From the NCBI RefSeq assembly GCF_008831285.2, contig NC_045145.1, forward strand, positions 3,698,723 to 3,762,722: a stretch of DNA of 64,000 nucleotides, given 5' to 3'. The number at the start of each line of letters is the position of its first letter. Within the stretch, counting starts at the first letter, position 1. Positions 23,338 through 36,000 of the stretch are shown piece after piece. The notes under the pieces are model-generated. The model saw only the letters and a list, made by a program, of their open reading frames with translations, made no database searches and was not told where the DNA came from. Made by a program: the position numbers and the translations under genes. Source of the stretch: Nymphaea colorata. Taxonomy: Eukaryota; Streptophyta; Magnoliopsida; Nymphaeales; Nymphaeaceae.

Positions 23338-24955
23338 GTAAGGCGTTCAACTCAACCACTTGCACTGGTGTTTAAATTGTAGGTGTTTGGATGAAAGTCT
23401 GAAAAAACTTAAACTCCGTTTTGTCAAAACTTTCATATTTAGATGGCAAAGCAAAAATCAAGTTTTTAAAAATGAAAACCCTTTTAAAAACCTGGTTTGT
23501 GTTTGAATGACAAAATTTGAGTTTTTGAATATTGAATAGAGTTATGTGATAGCTATAACACTAACAGCATTCCCAAATATAAATTTTATTGTCTACAGTG
23601 TTAACAAATTGGACAGCCTTTTATATTATGTTATCATATGTGGCCAAAACTGAGTTTTGAATGAATGAAATAGAAGGGTTCAGGTTTTATCTCAAAACTC
23701 TGTTTTATAAAAACCGAGTCTAAAAGAGACCCTGTTTTCATATCATTCAAACATAGCAAAACTCCAAACCAGGTATTGGTATGATGGTATCATCCAAACA
23801 GCTCCAAACCAGGTATTGGTATCATCCAAACAGCCCCTTAGTTGCTTATTAAGTCTTATTTTACAACTCAGTTCCTCACTCTCATTGTCTTCTGCTATTT
23901 TACTATTTATTCTTTCTTTTTATTTTTTTCTTGCTACAACTGTAAAAAAAAAATTCTTAAAAGGAACTGGGCAATCTCGATATTTCACACACACTCATAT
24001 GCCTATTTTTCTATGTTGCTTTTCGTAACCATTTTTTCACGTGATGAATAAATCTATTATAAACAATCACCTTATTAGATACGTGGCCAATTTGATGACT
24101 GCCTGTTAGTAATAAATGTTTTAAATTTTAACAATTAGGCACCATTAGGCACATGATAGCATAAAACTCTTATGTATATATAAAGTTATGTATATATAAA
24201 GTGTTACTGAATTGCTTTAACCATTTATCTATATATCCCGATGTCTCACCAACAAGCTGATGTAAATATTTGAGTCACTCCATAAGGATAGTACCCTTGA
24301 AAAATCGAACTGAGGAATAATATAAGATGCCACCCAACCCGTTGAGTCACCCATCACTTGGTATGAGAGAGGAAAAAAAAGGGAAAGTAATTGATTTTTA
24401 TTAAAAACCCTTCAATAGTCAATTAGTTATCTTAAGACCACTCGGCTTACAAACAAAAATCAAACCTATTAAAATTAATTACAATAATTATGCTTTTTTT
24501 TTAAATCTAATCTTGTAGATATGATCTTAAGAGTGACTCGATAGAAAACATATATTAAATTAGTTATTTTCTTACTTTAAACTGCTCTTATGACATCAAC
24601 ATTTTGGTAGTATAAGCTCAAATTTTTTTACAAAAATGACTTGAACTAAAGCATGATTTATTTTAAATTAGCTTTTACAAACACATTAGATGGCTCTCAT
24701 AGGTTGTTTAACACACATTTTAACATGAATGACAGGTCTGGTTTTTATCCCTTACCCAAGTAATCCGACACCTACCAATCACTCATATATATATATATAA
24801 GTCTTCCATGCGACAAACTTGAACCCAAGTTTGCTCCAATTTCGACATATTGGGAATAAGAGGAGGTCAATTTCCGAACGCTCAATTTACTACTGCTACA
24901 AATCTCCAAAAAACTATCCTAACGCTCTCGCAGCTTCGTGAACCGTTTTCCACAT
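23338..24955 (+). other. Intron of the UGT-B pseudogene
   Basis: The donor GGTAAG is kept at 23338 but the acceptor is mutated (CACAT in place of CACAG). It aligns with the outer parts of the UGT-A intron. A short local tandem duplication (CTCCAAACCAGGTATTGGTAT, at about 23761 and 23802) is present. It lacks the SINE and fold-back element of UGT-A. Confidence 0.8.
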
Positions 24956-25835
24956 GATTTCTGATAGAGAAGAGGCCTGTACATTTATCTGACACAATGC
25001 CAGCCGTTGACCCTGCTTTATTTGGCTGGCTTCATATCGGAAAGGAAGATGAGAAGGAGATGTTTCAGTATCTTCTAATATGCCTCCAATCAATTCAGGA
25101 CGATCTTGTGTTATGCAATTCCTTTCCTGAGATCGAATTCCTGGCTATCAACCTCATGAAAAATCTCATGCCAATTCGGCCTCTGCTATCACACAACCAC
25201 TTGCAATTTCCCATGCTGTGGACAGAAGATTCAAGCTGTCTTGGTTGGCTTGACCAGCAACCAGCACGCTCAGTCATATATGTTTCCTTTGGTAGCATCA
25301 CCTTACTGAACCAGCACCAACTTCATGAGCTCGCGCATGGACTCGAGCTCACCGGCAGGCCATTCCTCTGGGTCTCTAGGCCCGACCTCATGGATGGGTC
25401 GGCCGCGGTCTACCCAGATGGGTTCGCCAGAATTGTAGCCGCCGGTCACGGCTGCATGGTTGAGTGGGCTCCGCGGAAGGAAGTGTTGTCTCATCCTTCC
25501 ATAATTCCATTGCTTGCTTCTTAACTCACTACGGGTGGAACTCAACCATGGAAGGCCTGTATAATGGCCTTCCCCTCCTATGTTGGTCATACTTTGCTGA
25601 CCAACACTTGAATCAGTACTTCATAGTTGAAGTGTGGAAGGTGGGACTAAGGGTGTCAAAGGACAAGGATGGAGTCGTTAGGAAAGAAGAAATCAAGGAC
25701 AAGCTTGAGAAGCTGCTGCATGATGAAGGAATAAGGATGAGGGCGATGGAGCTGAAGGACATGGCAAGGAAGAATGAGATGGATGGTGGTGATTCCTCAA
25801 AGAACTTTATTACTTTTGTTGATCTCATCAGGTAA

Positions 25836-27020
25836 AAGAGAACTATTTCCATATGTATGTTTTTCTTTTTGGCTAGTAATATTCCGCTCTTTTCAACAAT
25901 GAATTTTATATCCGAGGGAGGGAAGCAGGTGTGGGCGGGCAACCATAAAAACTTCTTATTTGTATATTGATATTTGTGACTTTTTTTTCTCGTTTACATA
26001 TTAGTGACCTTTAAAATATAAAACTTAATACTTAGGACCTCTTAACGAAGACTTTCTAGGTCTACTCTGAATTCTGGGTGTATAATGACTGTGTATCCTG
26101 CTCTGGTGCCAGTTCTGGCTTTATTTTAAAACTAGAGCTGATGTTCATTGGTGCTTTTTTACTGTCAGACCTAACTTAACACAAAAACATGTAAGATTAT
26201 TGACTATTTTTCTTCTTCCTTATTTTTTGATCTTTTATTTCTTTAACAACCATATTGTCCACCTCAATATTTATGGTTTCCAGTGTCGGTGAGGACTTGA
26301 AAAACCAATCTCAAGAGGTTGGCAGGTTTTCTTCTCCCCATCTTTTCTGTCTTTTAAGTTTTTCTTGTTATTGCATTTCACATCAAGTCCAATTATTGGG
26401 GGGTAAAGATAGCGACGAAGGGTGTGGAATCTCAAGAGGTTGGCAGGTAAACCACTCCATCTTTTTCTGCCTTACGTTTTTCTTGTTTTCACATTTCACA
26501 TCAAATAGATTTAAAATGGTGGAAGAATGCCGGAAATGTTTATAATAAACCATCAGATGAGACAAAGGTTATATGAGGCGAAGGTTATAGCACAAGGTAC
26601 AAATCCTTTGGTCACTGTCACGACTTAATACACTATTCTTTTATGGCTCCAAACATGTTCTGTGAACATGAAGAGATAAAAGGGTAGTGAAAATTGCATA
26701 CGAATGCTTTTGCATTTTGAAAATTGGTTAAGTTTGGTTGAAACTTTAGATTTGGATTTACATATGAATGTGAAAATCAAAATTAGAGTAAGGTTCGTAG
26801 TGTAGCTGATCGAGCTATGGACATGTGAAAAGCAGGTTTTTAGTTGAGTCCAATGAATGCTATGTATCTGTGTATTAACTAGCAAGGTGTGGCACTTAAG
26901 TTGCAGAATCCATCACTACCATCATCACTGGCGCCCATGCAGATCATGACTCCAAATGCAGGCAATGTGGTAGGCTGTTAACTTCTAGTCACACTCACAT
27001 GAGAGAGAACGATCACATGA
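25836..27020 (+). repeat. 3' flank of UGT-B, duplicate of 3466-4640
   Basis: Noncoding and similar to the UGT-A flank. It also has its own internal duplication around AATCTCAAGAGGTTGGCAGG (about 26308 and 26429). Confidence 0.72.
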
Positions 27021-29375
27021 AACAGAAAAAAGAAAAATCCTAAAAGTATAAAACCAATGGAGCCAGCAAGCACTAATACCAATTGTTAAAAAAAATGGCG
27101 CATTCACATGCGCACCACAATCATTAATCCAATTAAAATTTACACTAAGGCTCTAATATCAATTGTAGGAATCCTGATGCTATATATATATAGCATCATC
27201 TTCATCATCGCCAACAAAACATTGATTAAGAAAATAATACTTCTCTAATTAATTACATTCCCAAGGGGTTCGATTTTGAGGGCGCGACTGGAAAAAACCA
27301 ATTCACACAAATGAAAAACTACGGGCTGCGTTAATATTAATGGAAATAAACCATAACGGCCTTGTGATGAAAAATTAGTTAAGATTTTTCTTCTCTAATG
27401 TTGGCGAGGTTTATTCCCTGATTTTGATGATCTCATCATTATTTTCATGATCATCTTCTTTTTTATTTCTCTCCTTTTAAGGGAATGGATCTGGGTCCAG
27501 CCCATTATTAGCGGATCCTGATCCAACATTTTCTCCTTACTTTTTATTAGGGTCACACTGTAATGCATTTTCAAAGCTGGTTACATGCACCATCTTTGTG
27601 GGCATCGGGTTAGGCATGCCCGGTCCGATAAGAAATTGGACAAAGCTGCAGCTTATGCCAGCAGCCCAGGCGCAGCTCAACAGTCTGCAACCAAGGTTTG
27701 AGCTCCCCTCAACTTGACCCGATTACAGTAAAATTATATATGTATAATATAATATATACAAAATTGTAATACATATATGATTAATGAAAATATAATATAT
27801 ACAAAAATGTAATGCATATATGATTAATGATAACAATATACATTTATTTAAATAAAATAATAAACAAGGTAAGGGCAGGCACAGTAGAAACTTACTAGGC
27901 CATCCTGACACCCAAATTTAATTGACCCTGATACCGGTCCGGGTGCGGGTGCACCACGCACTTTATGTATCTTTCATGCATGGTGCATGAAAACGACGAA
28001 TATAAAGACAAAAGGTGGAAAGTGAAAAGACAAATCTTTTTTCAAAAATAATTAAAATGCCTTTCACTTCTATTTAGCAATGACAATGTACTACTCGCTA
28101 TTAGTTTCCTTGTTATTTTGTGAAAATGAACTGCTCACCTTAAAAAAAAAAAAAAAAAAAAAAAAATTACTTTCCCTGTCTGTTCCTCGTTTGTTTTTAC
28201 CTACTATAGCCGACTGCATGTTGTCCTTGTTTTAATTAAATTCCAGACTACAGTGTAGTTAAATGTCTGCCGTAACCTTTTAAAAGACATATTTTTAATC
28301 ATAAACATATAAAAGAGCGTTAAAATATAGGTCGCCTTTGATATTAAATATAGATGGCCTCGAATATTAGGTTTGAAGCTGCGTTAAAAAAAAAAAATGT
28401 ATGATTCGAGAGAACATGGATATCAAATTCATACCTAATGTCCGTACCATATGTTAAAAGAAGGGCCAATGAAAAGGTCCGAACCTGTGAACCTTCGCCG
28501 CTACTGATCAACCTCAATCCGGCGGTGTGCTCGTCGACGCTTGTAAGTTTCTCCGTCCAACTCTTTTGTCGTGCTTCGGCAGCCTCCATCTTTTCTTTTT
28601 CCCTAGATCTCTCTAGCTCTCAGCGCGTCGGTCTCACGGTCGGTCGTCTACAGCCAATGCAGCAGAGAAGCCTCTGCATTTTACTCGGAAAAGTCTATTG
28701 ATTTAGCTTTTGTCATTTACGTGCCATTACATTATCGATGCTTCTCAAAGCACTTCTGCATTGTTCAAAAGGAAAATTAGAAAGTGAACATGGTGGTCCT
28801 CTAGATTATGCTTAATATAGAGGATTCTTTTTTCTCTCTTCATTGAGGGCCTTTGATGGCCTGGAAATATATTTCTGAAAATATAAGAAATGGAAAAATG
28901 TTTTCCAATTCTAATTTTGGTGTGTGTGATGACTCAGAAATATATTTCCAATTCTATATTTCTGAGTTTGATGGTATGGGAAAATGAAATGAAAAAAATA
29001 CCAATAACAAATATATAAAAAAATCACCGCCTTTAAGCACCAGATAAGCCGTTGCCGCTTCCGAACTAACCGTGCAACCATCCATCTGCCTAAAGTAGTA
29101 TTCTTAAAAATTTCAGGAATTAGGAAGTAGGTTATGTTTGTGAACTCGAACAAAGATGCTATATATTAAAAAAAAGAAAGAGCAGAAACTTGGTCCACCA
29201 ATACACAATGCTATCAAATGGAACTTCAACATGAGTAAATGCTCATATCAGTGTTGAGTGATGCAGATTTAATTTCAACAGTAAATGTCTCTACAGTACA
29301 TACTGCTACACTGTTTTTCCCCAAGAACAGGGTCCTGTTCTCAGAAGCACAGCTCTCAAAAGAGGGGTTTCTTTC
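27021..29375. other. Intergenic between UGT-B and the EIN3-like fragment
   Basis: No gene found. It contains a degenerate reverse copia primer-site relic at 27149-27160 followed by LTR-like TGTAGGAATC, a 43-bp perfect-order tandem duplication (27748-27790 and 27791-27833, few differences), and a poly(A) run at 28141-28166. Confidence 0.6.
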
Positions 29376-29961
29376 ATAGCCGACCACGTAGAACTTTCCT
29401 TTGCTGTCATCTTGTCCTGCAGGCATTTTGACTGCCGAACAAGCCTCCGGATCTTGTCCATGTCCGGAGAGATGTGCTTTATCACAGCAGTGAGCACACC
29501 AACCTTCCATGCCTTCTTGAGGTTGTGAGGCTTCTTGTAAGGGGGAGGACCCTGGTCCTTCCGCAGCCCCAACTGAGGCCACCAATCCTCCTTGCCGGTC
29601 GGCCACCACGGTGGAGCTAACCCTTTCTCCAGCGGGAACCGCCTCTGAGGCGGTTTGCAACTGCTGCATAAGGGGAGACAACAGAGACCCCAGCGTGGTG
29701 TCCTGTAGCTCCTGAAGAGTCTGAGGTGTAGAGACCATGGCCGGGCTTTCGGGAATAGCGTTCTCCGCCTGATACTTCTGCGCCCTGGACATCTTCTTCC
29801 GCCGTGCCTTCTCCGGCGGCTGCCTCTGCTTGGCGATGTCTCCGTTCTCCTTGGCCTTATTCTGCTCCTTCAGCCGCCTCAACCGGATTCGGTCCCTCCA
29901 CATCCTCCGCTCAAGCTCATCGACATCAATCTCCTCCTCACTCTCGTCGTCATCCTGCAGC
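29376..29961 (-). pseudogene. EIL: EIN3-like (EIL) gene fragment, deleted and frameshifted
   Basis: EIN3/EIL proteins are nuclear transcription factors of the ethylene pathway. From 29961 down, one frame reads DDDESEEEIDVDELERRMWR and runs on to ..RRKKMSRAQ, which is the start of the EIN3 DNA-binding domain. About 50 residues are then missing, and it resumes [31 protein letters not shown] frameshift follows; the next block is in another frame ([20 protein letters not shown], then [12 protein letters not shown].. and ..[20 protein letters not shown]). Homology ends near 29380. The open frame extends to 30044 upstream with no match. EIL coding regions are normally intronless, so a processed or a genomic copy cannot be told apart. 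It lies head-to-head with UGT-C. Confidence 0.88.
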
Positions 29962-30039
29962 ACCTGTTCTTCGTGCCCAATTGCTCGCGGAGTGACAAGA
30001 CGAGGAGAAGGAAGGAAGACGCGCTTGCGTGCCCTGACG

Positions 30040-30185
30040 GGCAAAAATTTTTTTCCGAAAAAAAATTTCCGTCTCTGCAGGTGGAAATTTTTTTCAAAAA
30101 ATTTCCGGAATCGACTTTAACGGTAGAAAAAAATTTTCTATGTTTGATACAATGGAAAAATTTTAAATTTTTGAATTTTTTATCT
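30040..30185. repeat. AT-rich palindromic cluster upstream of UGT-C
   Basis: Several overlapping palindromes of the type GGAAATTTTTTTC..AAAAAATTTCC between the EIN3-like fragment and UGT-C. Unclassified. Confidence 0.4.
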
Positions 30186-30389
30186 CGGTGAATAGTGTAT
30201 TTCCGGCGCATCAAACGCCCCCTGAAGAAAATGTTTTCGTTTTCCTTGTTATGATGGTTTTACCTTTCTTTTCCCCCTCATTAAAGCCGACACTATTTGC
30301 TTTGTTGCAATGTAACAACGAAGCGAGCGTCCAAAATTTGAAGATCCACTCAGAAGCTCATGAACAGTCTTGTGCCCAGTGGATCCACC

Positions 30390-31896
30390 ATGAGCAGCAG
30401 TACTAAGCCGCACGTCCTTGCAATCCCCTTCCCAGCACAAGGCCATATCATGCCCTTAATGCAGCTCTCTCATCGCCTCATCCGCCGGGGCTTCCTTGTT
30501 ACCTTCGTCAATACAGAGCACATTCATGAGCGACTGATGGCTGCAGAACAACCTGGAAAGCCTTCTTCTCAAGATTTCGCCGGAGAAATCAAGTTGGTGT
30601 CTATTCCTGATGGATGTGCTAACGGATCTGACCGGAAGAAGTTCGGCACGTTCAGCAATATCATGCTGAAGGAGATGCCCGGGCCCCTGGAGAACCTGAT
30701 TCTCGACACCAACATCAGAGACGCCCAGAAGATTACTTGTGTGATAGCCGATGTGCATATGTTCTGGGCGCTCGAGGTAGCCGAGAAGCTAAACATTACC
30801 AGGGTGGCTTTCTGGCCGGCATCTGCTGCTACCTTCTCCGTCGTGGCCAGTATTCCCCAGCTGCTGGAAAAACGAGTTATAGATTCGAACGGTAAGAAGC
30901 TCCCATCAAATTTGGGTAGCAAAAATTTGGCAACCAATTTTTCTGCAGATTGAATTGACATCTGAAATCTGAATGTAAGTGCATTACCCATTGCATTTAT
31001 AAGATTAATTTCGGCTTTTCACAGGATTTCTGATAGAGAAGAGACCTGTACACTTATCAGACACGATGCCAGCCATGGATCCTGCTTGGTTTGTCTGGCT
31101 TAACGTCGGACAGGAAAACGAGAAAGAGTCCTTCCAGTTTCTTTTGTTATGCCTCCAATCAATTCGGAGCGATCATATCTTGTGTAATTCCTTTCCCGAG
31201 ATCGAATTCCCTGCGATCAACCTCATAAAAAATGTCATGCCAATTGGGCCTCTGCTATCAGATATGCATTTGCAACCTTCCAAGCTGTGGACGGAGGACA
31301 CGAGCTGTCTTGATTGGCTTGACCGGCAACCTGCTCGCTCAGTCATATATGTTTCCTTTGGAAGCCTCACCTTACTGAACCAGCGCCAACTTCTTGAGCT
31401 AGCTCATGGGCTCGAGCTCACCGGCAGGCCATTCCTCTGGGTTTCTAGGCCAGACCTCATGGATGGGTCACCCGCGGTCTACCCAGATGGGTTTGCCGGA
31501 ACTTTGGCCGCGGGTCGCGGGTGCGTGGTTGAGTGGGCTCCCCAGCAGGAAGTGCTCTCTCATCCTTCTATTGCTTGCTTCTTAACCCACTGCGGATGGA
31601 ACTCAACCATGGAAGGCCTGTACCATGGCCTTCCTCTCCTATGTTGGTCATGCTTTGCTGACCAACACTTGAATGAGTACTTCATAGTTGAGGTGTGGAA
31701 GGTGGGACTGAGGGTGTCAAAAGGCAAGGATGGAATAGTTAGGAAAGAAGAAATGAAGGACATGCTTGAGAAGCTGTTGAAAGACGAAAGAATAAGGATG
31801 AGGGCGATGGAGATGAAGGTCAGGGCGAGGAAGAATGTGATGGAGGGTGGTGATTCCTGGAAGAACTTTACTACTTTTGTGGATCTCATCAGCTGA
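30390..31896 (+). CDS. UGT83A: UGT-C: complete UGT83A-type UDP-glycosyltransferase
   Basis: Exon 1 is 30390-30891, the intron 30892-31024 (133 bp, GTAAGA..CACAG), exon 2 31025-31896; 1374 nt, 457 residues, usual for the family. The ATG at 30390 (CCACCATGAGC) was chosen because it gives MSSSTKPHVLAIPFPAQGH, matching UGT-B; an in-frame ATG at 30360 would add ten unconserved residues. Catalytic His19 is in PAQGH and the partner Asp121 in VIADVHM. The PSPG box is residues 338-381, starting WAPQQEVLSHPS, with HCGWNS at 356-361 and ending DQ, which points to UDP-glucose. No signal peptide, so cytosolic. UGT83A members characterised elsewhere act on phenolics and flavonoids; the substrate here is unknown. 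It appears to be the only copy in the array that is both complete and undamaged in this window. Confidence 0.95.
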
Positions 31897-33000
31897 AAGA
31901 GAACTACTTGGGTATGTCTTTTAGGGTTAACACTATACTCTTTCAAGCAACGAAATTTAATTCCAGCATGCAGCGTGTTTGAGTGTTTATGTGTGCCCAC
32001 GCACACACATGTGCATGTGTGCGTATGTGAGTGTGTGTTGTATACATATACCTAATAATATTTTTCATTCGTTTTTCTCTTGTATTGTACCCTCTCATCT
32101 ATTTTCATTTTCTTCCTCATTTCTGCAAACTCAAATGAGAATGCCACTTAGGGAGTTATGCCCTTTTCCCTGCAACGCTAAAAGGGGCCAACGACTGAGA
32201 GAGTGAGTTGCACGCACCACTCACTCAGGTCGTGCAAGACGTGTATGCAAAAAAACTCGAAACAGGGTAAAAGTTGGGGTATTGTGGAAATCATTTAAAA
32301 AGAAATGTCATTTTTAAACTTTTAATTTCTTTAGTTTTCTTTTATATTCCTACAAAAAGTTCTCTTAATATTTTGGTCATTAAGCATATTGGCACACACT
32401 TGTGGGCACATGGTACAATTTCCCAAGGTTAAACAACATGATTTAATGGGGGTTTAATGTTTAGAAACCGATCTGAAAAGGTTGGGTTCAACTAGTTTTA
32501 ATGTTTTATTTTGAGGCAGGTTTCTTTGCCCCAAACTTTTCTGCCTCACCTACTTGTCATTTTCCTTGACATTTCATATCAATTCAAATGATTGGACTTG
32601 CGATAAGTGATTACAAAAAATTTTATGCCCAAAAAAAAAAAAAAACAATCAATCAACGACGCAACCTATTACCTAGAGGAAGATGAAGAAGAGGACAGTG
32701 GAAAAGGAAAGAAAAAAAAACCCAGCAATAGGCTGATGTTCAAGCCTTCGAAGTGAGGCCGGCTCTAATACCGAAGAATCATTAATGCAATTAAGCCCAA
32801 TCGCCCCCAAATAAGGGATTGGGGTCGGCGAAAGGGTTAAAATACAGCCCTCCAAGAGAAAACAAAAATATCAAGACTACCAGGATATTTTCTAATTTCC
32901 AATAAACCCATCTTTAATACTCGTTTCCAACACTCCTTGTCAACAATTCCCCAGCTTCAAGTGTGAGAATTGACCATGTCCATCATGCTCTCGCACTTGT
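31897..33000. other. 3' flank of UGT-C, no gene
   Basis: No coding sequence is supported. A reverse copia primer-site relic (GGCTCTAATACC) lies at 32761-32772. Confidence 0.5.
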
Positions 33001-36000
33001 CAAGACTTTTATTTCTCAAAACCTTGTCAGGTTATCCTGACCAAGGGTGCCACAGGACGCTGCTGTAAGAATTTGCAGTGGTTGAACAAAATCAAGCATG
33101 TATCATTCACTGCACAAATATTTGCTGCAACTGATCTTCAATTTTATACACCCTTTTTCAATCCTGGGATCATCCTACCATATACATTCCTCCTTTCTTG
33201 GGTGCTCCTACAAATGCTTGTGGTGCTCTCTCTGATCTCGATGAAGAAACATGCTGCACAAAGTTGTCATTACAAGTCTTAAACAATGTCCATAAATCAT
33301 CATCACTTCAATATGAATGTGCCAAACATGCAACATATACCATTTGACTATGCTTTTCATTCTGACCCTCATAAAAACATGCCCTAACTACCATCTTGGT
33401 ACCTAATGAAGGGGACAATGTCTCATACGCTCCTTGAGACTCTCCTGTGACTCATGGAACAGATCCCCCTCATAGTATACAAAACTAATTGTGGCTTTTC
33501 TACAGTGATTTGTCCAAATATACTTATGAGGGCATCATGTCCAAAAATAACATGCACTATAGATCATACTTCAACAAATTCATCAATATGATAGTAAGGG
33601 TCTTCATAACTATGTCGATAAAAAGATGGTAGCATTTGTACTGATGATTTGGTTTCATGTTGAGGAGCTCCTACATGGGTTTCGTGATCAGAAATTCCGT
33701 AAGCAGAAATACTCCCTAAGAGATCTAATGTGGCCTTTATAATGGCCCCTCACATGATTATTGTGGTGGTTAGCAATTGGTTAGGTTCTATAATGCTTGA
33801 TAAACAAGGCTTCAGAACTTTCCTACCATTCTTGAGTTTCTCCTTGTAGTCATCTCCTTCCCCTACATGCACTTCGAAGAGGCCAAATAACAATGCAAAA
33901 AGTGCATGTGAACTACCTACTAGAAAAGCTTAAAAGCAACCTAAACTCTCAAATTCCTAGACTAAGAATAATATTTAAGATATTTGCTGCAGAAAGCAGC
34001 CCAGATTATACAAAAAATATCAGACTAGACAAAACAAGGTGCATACTACTCCAACAAGGCTTCCACCTCTTCAAAGGCCTTAATGTGGGACCTGCCCATG
34101 AGGACAGCCCCTATTTTGTCGTCCTTGACCTTCATTTCATGGGCACGCACACGAGGAACACAAAAGACAGATGCCGTGTCTCTCCCTTGATTGTGCAGAC
34201 AAAGGAGAGCATCTCTCTACTGTCCACCACTACTTTCCAAGTTCTAAACACTGTTGGCTGGAGCTTGGTCATGCATTAAATGAAGCTTCACATGGGAAAC
34301 TCATCAGAGAAGAGAGCAGCCTACTATTCTTGACTTCACCAAGTTGTTTAGCCAAAAGAAATTATAACTAATGCAGACTACACAGAAATGGGAGGACCTC
34401 TCCTCCATCTCTCTTTCCCTTTTAAAGCTTGAACCTTATCAGATGTCGCCCTTACAAGCAATTAATGAAGTCCTCCAGCAGCGCACAGATAAAGCTATGG
34501 GACCCACTTATTATGTGCATGATGAAGAAGGGTTTACTTTGCCACCATCTTCTTATCCTAGAAAAGGAGAAGCTGATTGGTTGAGTAATGGGCAACCATT
34601 AATGAAGCGGAAAGGGAGAGTTCATATAAACAAGAAAGACTACCATGCTACCATTTACTAGCACATGGACCTTCCCATGCTATTCGACTGTTATTTAACT
34701 TGAACTCCAACCAAGATGACCACATGCTAAGAAGAGGTTCCACCAATTCCCTTACTAGGAACTAAGTAGTGTGCTCTCTTTTGATTAACCTAACCCGGTT
34801 TGTAATCACTTTCTTTGCCTTGCTTTCACTATAATTCGTATGAACCTCACTCTTCTAAGGATCATCGAATCATGTAATGAGATGGATTATTTTCCTTCAA
34901 CTATTAATGGACAATTTCCAATTTGTTCCCTCATTTCCTTTAGCAACTACAGCATAGCACCAGAGCTCTCCATCCTGGAGGGGATCCCAAAACCTCAAAT
35001 GCACAAATACGACCCCACATCATAACTCTCAAGTGGATAGGCACAGCATTGCATCATACATGAGATAAACATCTCCAAATCAAGGAGCTTTCTTGGATTA
35101 AATTTCTCCTTATGCTGATAGACCTTAACTATCCTCAACCTTGACACTTAACGAGATATACTTTCAATTGAATACTTGCCAACATCCCACTTGCCCTATT
35201 TCTAAGCTTGCAAGCCCAAATAGTTGAGAAAGCTCAGACAACCCTCTTTTGGAGTCCAGGCACTCTTGCCAACCAACTTCCATGGTGCTTGAGGCTTGTT
35301 CTAAGTCGTGCCTCATGTGGAGGTCCTAGGTCAAGCAGACAGCCATAAAACCATAGAAATGGTGCCTGCCTTGCCTAAGATTCATATTGTAAGCCCCAGC
35401 CTTGGTCAGGCCAAGCGTCGACCATGCTCTAAGCAGCCAAGCCTTCGGCCCTTAGACGCCATCGACAGCCAGGACACCTTGCTTAGGCTTGGCGGCCAAG
35501 CTACCAAGCAAACAAGCCAAGCTTACTCAACCAACCAACCAGTGGCCACCTCTTCCTCAACCTAGGTTCAACCATGAGCCAGCAAGAAAACAGGCCAAAG
35601 AAACAAACAAATGGACGACAGGCAGAATGAGGGTTTTCTAAAGGTGTTTCCCAACCACCTACCAGATTCCTAGCTTTTCCCAGCCACCAACGGGTCCGCA
35701 GGTCAGAATTTTAATTATATGAGTGCTTGCAAAGGGGTGGCCAAGAGAAATTGTGGGGTTTGGGGATCAGGGGTTGGCCATGTTCGCGGAGTGCTAACTG
35801 GACAGAAACAAGTCTGGTTCAGGCAACCTGTTATAGGATTGAAGCAAGATCCTCCCAAGACTAGCCAAGAAGATGATCGCCTGAGATTTCTGGGCCTATA
35901 GTAAACTGCCCAAGGTCGGCAAAGGGGAACTAACCTGTCAATGGCATGGCTCATGGTTGTCTGGTAATCTCCATTGGCTCTAGCAGTTTTGGTTCTCTTC

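Larger units (their letters stand above)
17842..25835 (+). pseudogene. UGT83A: UGT-B: UGT83A-type glycosyltransferase pseudogene interrupted by a copia element
   Basis: Pieces: exon 1a 17842-18063, copia insertion 18064-23042 plus a 5-bp target repeat, exon 1b 23048-23337, intron 23338-24955, exon 2 24956-25835. The start (MSSSIKPHVLVIPFPLQGH) matches UGT-C, including the catalytic His. Damage other than the insertion: a 10-bp insert (23177-23186, ATCTTCCTTG) shifts exon 1; the intron acceptor AG is now AT at 24954-24955; an 8-bp insert (25501-25508, ATAATTCC) shifts the frame inside the PSPG box; and the Cys of HCGWNS is Tyr (near 25530). Against the intact copies, exon 1 is 10 nt and exon 2 is 8 nt too long, as these inserts predict. 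Confidence 0.93.
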
